A DNA stretch of 56,924 nt from Gammaproteobacteria bacterium. Lineage in GTDB: Bacteria > Pseudomonadota > Gammaproteobacteria > Steroidobacterales > Woeseiaceae. Shown here one piece after another: positions 34,930-42,276 of the stretch. The stretch covers positions 1-56,924 of the forward strand of contig JAOTVR010000015.1 in NCBI GenBank assembly GCA_029863305.1. The letters run 5' to 3'. Each line of letters opens with the position of its first letter. Within the stretch, counting starts at the first letter, position 1. Under the pieces are notes generated by a model that worked only from the letters and a program-made list of their open reading frames with translations, was not told the origin of the DNA and ran no database searches. A program made the position numbers and the translations under genes.

Positions 34930-36270
34930 TCACTCTTCACGTGATCGATACACGGACAAGCGCTCCTGAAGCTCGCTGGACGGGTGCCAGTCACCGCGTA
35001 GCATAACGCCATGTATGCGACGCGTATTGCTGATATCCAGCAGCGGATTCGCATCGAGCAAGACGAGATCGGCTTCATGGCCAATGGCCACGACACCGCT
35101 GTTCGTGCCCAGAAACTCGGCTACTGCAGTCGTGCCGGTTTGCAGCGCCTCAAACGGCGTCAGTCCGGCCGCCACAAGAAATCCAAGCTCATGGTGCAGC
35201 GAGAAGCCCGGAACATTGAACACCTGAGGCGCGTCCGACCCCAGCAACAGCCTCGCACCTGCAGCGTGCAGTGCGGCAATGATCTTGCGACGAAATTCTA
35301 TCGCGCGGGCGCCAATCTCAGCGCTGAATCCGCGCTCACTGAGTTGTTGTTCCTTGGCCTGGACCCAACGCTGCACCGTCTCCGCCGGCATGTATCGCAT
35401 TTCCGGTCGATTGCGCAACTCGGCGACACCGACATTGCCGACCCGATGCTCGAACAAGGACTCGGTAGGCACGTTCCACGTTCCGGCTGCCGCCGTCAGC
35501 CCGACAACGTCTGCGATACGCTCTTCGCTGACCTGATCGGCGAGCAGCACATCAAAGAAACCACCGTATCCACCGGAACGATCCGTATTCGCGGGCATTA
35601 GCGCCGCAACATATCCGTCGAGATGATCGATCGTCGCCATGCCCGCCGACAGGACCTCTTCGACGCCTACGGCTACCGTAACGTGGCCGGCAAAGGGGAT
35701 ACCGAGCTCATTGCAGGTCGCCGCTATCGAATAGAACTCCTCGGCACTGAGTCCTGGATGAATCTTGATGAAGTCGTAGCCGGCGGCATGCTGCGCCCGC
35801 ACTTTACGTTCCGCATCGGCAGGCCCTTCGACACTGCGGCCATTCATGGATGGCCCCGCAGTGATGAGCCGTGGACCGAAGCGCTCACCATCAAGCAGAT
35901 CCTGGCGTAGCGTCAAATGCGATGGCTGGCCGAGCATTCCGCGAATGGTCGTAACGCCATTCGCAACAAATAACGTCAACACCCGATCGAGAAATTGTGT
36001 GCCAGCGGCCGGTACGTGCGCGTGCATCTCGGCCAGACCTGGCATCAGGAAGCGATCCGTCCCGTCGACGACCTGCGCCTGTTCCGGTACCGGAATACTG
36101 TCGACATCTCCGATCGCAACGATGATGCCGTTCTCGACGACAACAGTCTGGTCGGGGATGACGGTCTCGACGGACATCGGGACAACATTGACATTGAGAA
36201 ACGCCGTGGATGCGGCATCTACAGCATCAACAGCTACGAGCAGGAGGACCAGCAAAACCGGGCGTTTCAT
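34930..36270 (-). CDS. Exported amidohydrolase (imidazolonepropionase-like)
   Basis: 446 residues. A signal peptide (VLLVLLLVAVDAVDAA) is followed by an amidohydrolase barrel: HAHV metal pair after PGLAEM, Lys in FIKIHPG, His in GHV and DHLDG, and SDAP near the C-terminus, with flanking beta-sandwich segments (FLNVNVVPMS; ADLVLLDANPL). The substrate is unknown; related proteins hydrolyse dipeptides or cyclic amides. The ATG at 36270 is chosen because it starts the signal peptide; an open frame extends farther. Confidence 0.88.
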   Translation of the reverse strand: MKRPVLLVLLLVAVDAVDAASTAFLNVNVVPMSVETVIPDQTVVVENGIIVAIGDVDSIPVPEQAQVVDGTDRFLMPGLAEMHAHVPAAGTQFLDRVLTLFVANGVTTIRGMLGQPSHLTLRQDLLDGERFGPRLITAGPSMNGRSVEGPADAERKVRAQHAAGYDFIKIHPGLSAEEFYSIAATCNELGIPFAGHVTVAVGVEEVLSAGMATIDHLDGYVAALMPANTDRSGGYGGFFDVLLADQVSEERIADVVGLTAAAGTWNVPTESLFEHRVGNVGVAELRNRPEMRYMPAETVQRWVQAKEQQLSERGFSAEIGARAIEFRRKIIAALHAAGARLLLGSDAPQVFNVPGFSLHHELGFLVAAGLTPFEALQTGTTAVAEFLGTNSGVVAIGHEADLVLLDANPLLDISNTRRIHGVMLRGDWHPSSELQERLSVYRSREE

Positions 36271-36317
36271 GCCGAACAGCGTAAACGGCTGGCTCGCCAC
36301 TGGCAAACCTCGCGGTC

Positions 36318-37283
36318 TCAAAGCACCGAGTCGAGCGTCTGCTGGCTGATGTTGCCTCCGCAAACAATGGCCACGACTTTCTTGCCCCGCAGAGATTCCG
36401 CCCGGCTCAATAGCCCGGCAATGGCGACGCCGGCGGCGCCTTCAATCTGATGTTGCTCTGCCTGCATGTACTGCCGCATCGCGGCCGCGATTTGTGGCTC
36501 GCCGAGCAAAACGAATTCATCGACCAGTTCGCGGCACAGCTCGAACGTGATAGCGCCCGCTTCGATGCCACCGGCCGTGCCATCCGACAGTGTCTGCCCG
36601 CTGGGCAAATCCAGTATGTGTCCGGCCGCGACCGACTTCGCCATCACGGCAGACGCTGCGGGCTGGCAGCCAAAGACGCGCACGTTCTGACTGTGCGATT
36701 TGAGAACGCTGGCTACCCCACTGATCAGACCTCCGCCCCCGACAGCAACAAAAACCGCATCGATGTCAGCGAGTTGCTCGGCAATCTCGATACCACATGT
36801 CCCTTGCCCGGCGATAACGGCTGCATCGTTATACGGTGAGATGTAGTACATAGCGTGCTCTGCGGCGTATTCCCGTGCGTGCTGCTCGGTATCCAGACCA
36901 TCGCTGCCGAAAAATCGAACGTCGCCGCCGTAACGACGAATTGCGTCGACTTTTGCACTCGACGTTTGTTGCGGGACATATATCACGCCACTCGTCGACA
37001 GCGCGCGCATTGCGTACGCAACTGCTGCACCATGATTGCCGCTTGACGCTGCAACACATCCTCTGTCGCGCTGCGCTTCCGACAGACTCATCAGACAATT
37101 GGCTGCGCCGCGCAGCTTGAACGAACCTGTGTGTTGCTGATTTTCGAGTTTGAAGAAAACCTCGGCACCGGTCGCGTCACTGAATACCGGCGCTCTCAGA
37201 AGTGGAGTCTTGCGAATAACGCCCGCGATACGTGCAGCCGCACGATCCGCTGCGATCGCAATATCGTTCGACGCCTGCATCAT
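36318..37283 (-). CDS. Threonine/serine dehydratase (PLP fold II)
   Basis: 321 residues without the regulatory ACT domain of biosynthetic IlvA. PLP-Lys lies in GSFKLRGA (about residue 57), SSGNHGAAV binds the substrate, and GGGGLISG binds the phosphate. It may be a catabolic threonine dehydratase, serine racemase or hydroxyaspartate dehydratase. Two adjacent ATG codons at 37283/37280 are possible starts. It lies between the zinc peptidase and amidohydrolase genes with short gaps. Confidence 0.9.
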   Translation of the reverse strand: MMQASNDIAIAADRAAARIAGVIRKTPLLRAPVFSDATGAEVFFKLENQQHTGSFKLRGAANCLMSLSEAQRDRGCVAASSGNHGAAVAYAMRALSTSGVIYVPQQTSSAKVDAIRRYGGDVRFFGSDGLDTEQHAREYAAEHAMYYISPYNDAAVIAGQGTCGIEIAEQLADIDAVFVAVGGGGLISGVASVLKSHSQNVRVFGCQPAASAVMAKSVAAGHILDLPSGQTLSDGTAGGIEAGAITFELCRELVDEFVLLGEPQIAAAMRQYMQAEQHQIEGAAGVAIAGLLSRAESLRGKKVVAIVCGGNISQQTLDSVL

Positions 37284-37320
37284 TTGGGCACGACCTGTGT
37301 AGACGATACCAACCTGTTAC

Positions 37321-38181
37321 CTAAAGCGTCGCCGCAGAAAATGTATCACAGCTATCGGGATCGCCGCTTTGCAGCCCGGCCCTGAACCAGCGTTGGCGTT
37401 GCGCAGAGGTGCCGTGCGTAAATGACTCCGGCACGATCGTGCCGCGACTCTGTTTCTGCAAACGATCATCACCTATGGCACTCGCCGCGTTCAGTGCCTC
37501 CTCGACATCGCCAGCCTCGAGGATGTTCCTCGCCTCGTCCGCCCTGCTGGCCCAGACGCCAGCGAGACAGTCGGCCTGCAGCTCCAGTTTGACCGACAGT
37601 CGATTTCCTTCGGCCTTGCTCATCGATTGCTGCGCCCGACGTACCTCGCTCGATATCCCAAGCAGGTTTTGCACATGGTGCCCGATCTCGTGCGCTATGA
37701 CATAGGCCTGTGCAAAATCACCGGGCGCGCGGTAACGATTGCGCATATCGTCGTAAAAGCTCAGGTCAATGTATGCCTTGCGATCCGCCGGGCAATAGAA
37801 TGGCCCCATCGCTGCCTGACCCAGGCCACACGCCGATTGGGTCGCGCCAGTGAACATAACCAGTGTCGGTTCTTCATAGCGCTGGCCCATGCTGGCAAAT
37901 ATCTCGTTCCATACGTCCTCAGTGTCGCCAATGACAACCGCTACCATATCGGCGAGGGGATCATTTTTGAGGTCCTCGGCACTTGGCCGCGTGCCGCTGG
38001 ACGATGCGGGAGTACTGGCAGATTGCATGCCCTCGATGAGGAACGTTGGGTCGATGCCGAAATACATCGCGGCAAGTAAAATAACAATCGTACCAACGCC
38101 ACCGCCGAGAAGACCGGCTTTTGGTGCCATTCCGCGGCGATCTTCGATATTGCTGCTGCGTCTGCCGCTACGCCATTTCAT
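37321..38181 (-). CDS. Membrane-anchored neutral zinc metallopeptidase (YpfJ family)
   Basis: 286 residues: a basic start (MKWRSGRRSSNIEDRRG), a transmembrane segment (GGGVGTIVILLAAMYFG), a linker, and a metallopeptidase domain with HEIGHHVQN as zinc site and ELQADCLAG supplying the third ligand. CGLGQAAMGPFYCP is the typical family stretch. Start ATG 38181 with GGAGAGGTGT upstream; the frame is open farther upstream. It opens a minus-strand run with the dehydratase and amidohydrolase genes. Confidence 0.9.
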   Translation of the reverse strand: MKWRSGRRSSNIEDRRGMAPKAGLLGGGVGTIVILLAAMYFGIDPTFLIEGMQSASTPASSSGTRPSAEDLKNDPLADMVAVVIGDTEDVWNEIFASMGQRYEEPTLVMFTGATQSACGLGQAAMGPFYCPADRKAYIDLSFYDDMRNRYRAPGDFAQAYVIAHEIGHHVQNLLGISSEVRRAQQSMSKAEGNRLSVKLELQADCLAGVWASRADEARNILEAGDVEEALNAASAIGDDRLQKQSRGTIVPESFTHGTSAQRQRWFRAGLQSGDPDSCDTFSAATL

Positions 38182-38255
38182 ACACCTCTCCACACAAACG
38201 ACGACTACGTTCAATCGGTCAATTTAACAATAAAAAAAACAGCGAGCCTAGTACG

Positions 38256-38285
38256 TTGACAGTGTTCGATGCCACGTGCAACGAT
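38256..38285 (+). promoter_or_regulatory. Probable sigma-70 promoter for the riboswitch transcript
   Basis: TTGACA at 38256-38261 is a perfect -35 element. A poor -10 candidate, AACGAT at 38280-38285, follows after 18 bases. A start near 38292 would place the riboswitch a few bases into the transcript, as expected. Confidence 0.5.
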
Positions 38286-38302
38286 GTCTGTACGTAAGAC
38301 AA

Positions 38303-38377
38303 AGGCACACCTGTCGAAAGTCAGGGTCGCAAAGCTTCCGGTCTAAGGGTTAGTCCTATGACAGCGGGGTTGCCACC
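38303..38377 (+). promoter_or_regulatory. Cyclic di-GMP-I (GEMM) riboswitch aptamer
   Basis: The sequence reproduces the GEMM-I consensus in order: GGCA (38304-38307) pairing with TGCC (38371-38374) in P1, a hairpin capped by GAAA (CTGTCGAAAGTCAG), the conserved CGCAAAGC, CCGG, the CTAAG...CCTATG tetraloop receptor, and the AGCGGGGTTGCC core that recognises the ligand. The order and spacing match known members such as Vc2. It lies 85 bases ahead of the FAD oxidoreductase start. Confidence 0.93.
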
Positions 38378-38420
38378 ACGATTCTTCTGTCTCTGCTCTG
38401 TTGACAGGCCTTTCGTTTAT

Positions 38421-38459
38421 GTGTCTTTGGCTTCATCTGGATTTATCAGCCGGAGACAC
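38421..38459 (+). promoter_or_regulatory. Shine-Dalgarno-sequestering hairpin (riboswitch expression platform)
   Basis: GTGTCTTTGGC (38421-38431) pairs with GCCGGAGACAC (38449-38459) over 11 bp, including two G-U pairs, with a 17-base loop. The 3' arm contains GGAG, the ribosome site for the ATG at 38462. A GTCTC upstream near 38390 could compete for GAGAC, giving an alternative fold. The arrangement suggests control of translation; whether ligand turns it on or off is not decided by inspection. Confidence 0.75.
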
Positions 38460-38461
38460 GG

Positions 38462-39838
38462 ATGTACGCGACAGAACTGAAGAGCACTGGAGAATACTAC
38501 CTCAGAAAAATCACCACGGACGCCAAACCCGCAGGTCCGGTGACACGCGAGCCGAGGAATCTCAACGAACTGCGTAAGATCCTCGATCCTGCGACGCGAA
38601 CCCCCTTACCTATCCGCGTGCAGGGCGCAGGGACTGCCTCGACAGATTGCAACGCCACGGAATCCGGAACGACTCTCAAGACCACCAGTCTCGATGACAT
38701 CGTCAATATCGACGCCTACAACTACACCGTCACCGCACAGGCGGGCGTTCGGCTCGAGACACTGGTAACAGCGCTCGCCGAGCACGGACTCGAACTTGTC
38801 GGCGGCTATGACCTCCAGGGTCGCACTGTCGGTGGCGCGATAGCTGCGCCCTGCTTCGGCCCGGGGATCGGCAGCAACGGTGGCTACTTTGCGAGCAACG
38901 TTATCGCCATGAAAATCATTCGCGCCGACGGGCAGCTGCTCAAAGTCGACTCGACGCAGGAGAACCTGCTGGGTGCGTTTCGAACGAGCTTTGGCGCGCT
39001 CGGAATCATATTTGAAGCAACGATGCGCGTTCGACCGATCCGCACATTCACAGCAACGCACCGCCGCGTCAGTATCGACAAATTCGCCGGGTCTGTCGAT
39101 GCCCTCACGAAGGGCGATGTGGGATTCAAGTTCTACCTCATGCCGTACCGTGATCGTGTGTACCTGGACCTGAGGCGCTACGATGCCGATCCGGGCAACG
39201 CCTATAACGCACCGTGGAGAATTAAGGACTGGGGGGAAAGTACCGTCCTCCCGCACATCTTCAAGTCTCTCAATCGGGTTGTACCGATTCAGTCGGTTCG
39301 TTACAAGCTGATCGATAGCCTCTCCGAGGCAACACAGGGACTCGTAAACTCGCGCCTCGTAAGGACTGGCAGTAACGCCACGTCGCAATCGAATCGCAAC
39401 AAGGGAAAAAGCAGGCGGCAGTGCTATTACTCGACCTGGTGCTTTCCGGCGGCGAATTTCTCGATGATCGTCAAGGCCTACAAGGAGTTCTGCGAATCCA
39501 TTTATGCCGACAGCCAGTATCGGTGCGACCTGCCCGCCGTGGGCTTCCGTCTGTGCCAGGATTCATCCTCATTGCTGTCGCCGTCGTTCGATGAAGCCAT
39601 GATTGCAGTCACCACCGCGTCAACACAGCCGAAAGGTTGGGATGACTTCGTGATCGACCTTGCCGAATTCGCCGAGAAATGGGGTGGCACTCCAATGATC
39701 AGCCAATCACGTGCGCTCAGGGCCGAGCATGTCATTCAAATCTACAGCAAGCGCCTCGACTTTTTCCGGCGCCTGCGGCGCCAGCTCGATCCTGACGCGC
39801 GACTGCTCAGTCCGTTTCTGGCGCAGTTCTGCCAATAG
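38462..39838 (+). CDS. FAD-binding oxidoreductase (PCMH type) under riboswitch control
   Basis: 458 residues. The N-terminal PCMH FAD domain is shown by IRVQGAGTASTD, TAQAGVRLETLV and TVGGAIAAPCFGPGIGSNGG, and the C-terminal part resembles sugar-lactone oxidase or sterol-reductase-like dehydrogenases. The histidines that covalently hold FAD in aldonolactone oxidases are absent from both loops, so FAD is probably bound non-covalently. No signal peptide. Substrate unknown. Its leader holds a c-di-GMP riboswitch and a hairpin over the ribosome site, so synthesis should follow c-di-GMP levels. Confidence 0.82.
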   Translation: MYATELKSTGEYYLRKITTDAKPAGPVTREPRNLNELRKILDPATRTPLPIRVQGAGTASTDCNATESGTTLKTTSLDDIVNIDAYNYTVTAQAGVRLETLVTALAEHGLELVGGYDLQGRTVGGAIAAPCFGPGIGSNGGYFASNVIAMKIIRADGQLLKVDSTQENLLGAFRTSFGALGIIFEATMRVRPIRTFTATHRRVSIDKFAGSVDALTKGDVGFKFYLMPYRDRVYLDLRRYDADPGNAYNAPWRIKDWGESTVLPHIFKSLNRVVPIQSVRYKLIDSLSEATQGLVNSRLVRTGSNATSQSNRNKGKSRRQCYYSTWCFPAANFSMIVKAYKEFCESIYADSQYRCDLPAVGFRLCQDSSSLLSPSFDEAMIAVTTASTQPKGWDDFVIDLAEFAEKWGGTPMISQSRALRAEHVIQIYSKRLDFFRRLRRQLDPDARLLSPFLAQFCQ

Positions 39839-39923
39839 CAGATCCAAACCGGGAATTCGTGCATCTATTAGACAGCAATTCGGAACAGACAATGCTGAAA
39901 AAATCCTAAGTTATTGATTTTTA

Positions 39924-39953
39924 TGATCACAGATCGTATGGATCTGATGATCA
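39924..39953. promoter_or_regulatory. Dyad upstream of the RND operon (distal)
   Basis: TGATCACAGATC, five bases, GATCTG, one base, TGATCA: two nested inverted repeats sharing one centre. CAGATC/GATCTG are exact and the outer TGATCA copies are offset by one base. It lies just upstream of the predicted -35 box, a natural place for an activator or second repressor site. Confidence 0.5.
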
Positions 39954-39959
39954 CAGGGG

Positions 39960-39987
39960 TTGCGTTATACCGAGCTAGTGTTATACT
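39960..39987 (+). promoter_or_regulatory. Predicted sigma-70 promoter of the RND operon
   Basis: TTGCGT (39960-39965), 16 bases, TATACT (39982-39987). The -10 box lies inside the adjacent 26-base palindrome, the expected geometry for repression. The start codon at 40027 is about 33 bases beyond the predicted transcription start. Confidence 0.6.
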
Positions 39988-40001
39988 TAACTATAACACT
40001 A
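39976..40001. promoter_or_regulatory. 26-base operator-like palindrome over the RND promoter
   Basis: TAGTGTTATA and its exact complement TATAACACTA flank a 6-base spacer (CTTAAC). Ten-base perfect arms with this spacing are typical of TetR-family operators, which commonly control RND pumps. No repressor gene is in the window, so the regulator must be encoded elsewhere. Confidence 0.72.
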
Positions 40002-40026
40002 AAACAAAGTCGGACAATGCACGGAT

Positions 40027-41097
40027 ATGAGAACCAGCAAGCCAATTAATACCGCGGTCGCCGTGATAAGCCTCGCCGCACTCAGCGGCTGTGGCATCGG
40101 CCAGGCAAGTAACACCGAAGAAGTTCCCGCAACGACACCTGTTCCGGTCGAGGTGACGCTGCCGGTGCGCGGGGACATTTACGCCACCTACCATGCAACC
40201 ACAACGATAATATCCGACGCCGAGGCGCCGGTGCTTGCGCGTGTCCCGGGAGAGGTTGTGCGACTGCTGGTCGAAGAAGGGGCAGCAGTGCGGCAGGGCC
40301 AGGTTCTGGCCGTTCTCGATGGCGAAAGGCTGCGCCTCGAAATGTTGGCCGCAAAAGCCAAACTCGAACAGGTACGTAAGGAGTTCGCGCGTTATAGCGA
40401 TCTTGCAGAGCGCGGACTGGTCAGTGTGTCAATGTTCGAGGGACTGAAATACGACGTTGATGCGCTGCAGGCAACGTACGACCTGGCGAAGCTGAACTAC
40501 GATTATTCTTCGATTCGCGCACCGATTGACGGTGTCGTGTCCGCCCGCAACATCAAGTTGGGACAAAACATCGAGGCGAATAGCGTCGCGTTCCAGATTA
40601 CCGACACGACCAGGCTCATTGCCTATCTGCAAATCCCACAGGCAGAGCTGGCGAAGTTTTCGCCCGGGCACAACGCCAGCCTGCAGGTCGATTCGATGCC
40701 GGACACCGACTTTGACGCAACAATCGCCCGCATAAGTCCTACAATAGATGTTCGCAACGGCACGTTTCGGGCGACCGCTTTTGTCGACAATAGCAATGGC
40801 CACCTCGTTCCAGGCATGTTCGCGCGATTCACGATCGCCTACGAGAAGCATGAAGGTGCGTTGATGGTTCCAGGGGCTGCGGTTGTCGAGGAAGACGACG
40901 AGATGACGGTTTACGTCGTCACCAGCGGCGCAGTTGCCCGGCGGATAGTGACCATCGGAGTCGAAGCAGACGGCCAGGTTGAGATCCTTAGCGGTCTTGC
41001 GGAGGACGATCAAATAGTAATTGTGGGTCACTCAGGCCTGCGCGATGGCAGTAGAGTCCTGGCGAGCATTCAATCGCTGGACAGCTATAGTGGCTGA
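40027..41097 (+). CDS. RND efflux periplasmic adaptor (MFP) 1
   Basis: A 356-residue lipoprotein adaptor: signal with lipobox LSGC (Cys about residue 22), lipoyl-like halves (RVPGEVVRLLVEEGAAVRQGQ and IRAPIDGVVSA) around an alpha hairpin, then beta-barrel and membrane-proximal domains. It should link an inner-membrane RND pump to an outer-membrane channel. It is clearly related along its length to the next gene product (shared PVEV...PVRGDI start and GLxxxDxxVxVG end), a tandem duplication. Confidence 0.92.
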   Translation: MRTSKPINTAVAVISLAALSGCGIGQASNTEEVPATTPVPVEVTLPVRGDIYATYHATTTIISDAEAPVLARVPGEVVRLLVEEGAAVRQGQVLAVLDGERLRLEMLAAKAKLEQVRKEFARYSDLAERGLVSVSMFEGLKYDVDALQATYDLAKLNYDYSSIRAPIDGVVSARNIKLGQNIEANSVAFQITDTTRLIAYLQIPQAELAKFSPGHNASLQVDSMPDTDFDATIARISPTIDVRNGTFRATAFVDNSNGHLVPGMFARFTIAYEKHEGALMVPGAAVVEEDDEMTVYVVTSGAVARRIVTIGVEADGQVEILSGLAEDDQIVIVGHSGLRDGSRVLASIQSLDSYSG

Positions 41098-41160
41098 CTA
41101 AGCCCTGCGCCCGCCGTGGCACGGTGATCTCGGGCACAGGACAACGTAATGGAGGAACGA

Positions 41161-42276
41161 ATGTCGCTGCATCGCTCAGGTCCGGCCGTAATTGCGTGCG
41201 CAATACTGCTTGGTGCCTGCGGACAAAGCGGGCACGAAGCGGATACGGGTGAGAACGAGGACGACAAACCGGCCATTCCGGTTGAGGTAGGTACACCGGT
41301 ACGCGGCGATATCGTCGCCATGTACTCCGGAACGGCTCCAATTGAGGCATTTGCTGAAGCGGACGTCATCGCCAAGGTGGCGGGCGAAGTTCGTGAGATT
41401 CTCGTTGAGGAAGGCGACGACGTAAGCAAGGGGCAAATTCTTGCCCGACTCGATGGCGACAGGTTGAGGCTGGAGCTGAACCAGTCGCAGGCAAACCTCC
41501 GCAAGCTGCAGCGGGACTATGAAAGGAACGTCGATCTCATGAACAAGGGCCTGATCAGCAGCGGCGACTTCGATAAGATCAAATACGAAATGGAGGCGCT
41601 GGAGGCTTCGTACAATCTCGCAAGCCTCGAACTGAACTACACCCGGATTCGTGCCCCGATCGACGGCGTAATTTCCGAGCGTTTCATCAAACTGGGCAAC
41701 ACGATATCGGTCAACGAACCCGCCTTCAGAGTGACGAGCTTTGATCCGCTTGTGGCGTACATGCACATTCCGGAACGCGAATACCGGCATATCGCGGAGG
41801 GGCAACCCGTCGCCATCGATATCGATGCATTACAGGGACAGCGAATATTTGCCTCGGTCACCCGCGTCAGTCCAGTCGTCGATCCACGGACAGGTACATT
41901 CAAGATAACGGTTGAAATATCGGACGATGAGCGGCGCATCAAGCCGGGCATGTTCGGTCGCATCAGCATCGTTTACGACCGTCACGAAAATGTACTGCAA
42001 ATTCCGCGCAGCGCTATTATTGAAGAGAGCGGCGAGACGAGCATCTTCGTTGTCGAAGACAATAAAGCCGTTCGCAAATTCGTGCAAACCGGCTATAGCA
42101 GCAGCGGCATGGTCGAAATCACCACCGGTCTGGCGGACGATGACCGAGTGGTTACGGTCGGGCAAATCGGACTCAAGGACGATGCCGTCGTTACCGTGAT
42201 CAATGCTGCAGACAATGGCGTCGACGACGTCGAGCAGGACGCCGGACCCGCGAGCGAAAATGCGCCGACTGATTGA
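41161..42276 (+). CDS. RND efflux periplasmic adaptor (MFP) 2
   Basis: A 371-residue adaptor with lipobox LLGAC, the same domain order as adaptor 1 and a longer acidic C-terminus. GGAGGAACGA sits directly ahead of the ATG at 41161, which is preferred to an ATG four codons upstream that overlaps the ribosome site. The first pump gene begins 17 bases before this gene ends. Two adaptors and two pumps in one operon might form two complexes or a mixed complex. Confidence 0.92.
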   Translation: MSLHRSGPAVIACAILLGACGQSGHEADTGENEDDKPAIPVEVGTPVRGDIVAMYSGTAPIEAFAEADVIAKVAGEVREILVEEGDDVSKGQILARLDGDRLRLELNQSQANLRKLQRDYERNVDLMNKGLISSGDFDKIKYEMEALEASYNLASLELNYTRIRAPIDGVISERFIKLGNTISVNEPAFRVTSFDPLVAYMHIPEREYRHIAEGQPVAIDIDALQGQRIFASVTRVSPVVDPRTGTFKITVEISDDERRIKPGMFGRISIVYDRHENVLQIPRSAIIEESGETSIFVVEDNKAVRKFVQTGYSSSGMVEITTGLADDDRVVTVGQIGLKDDAVVTVINAADNGVDDVEQDAGPASENAPTD

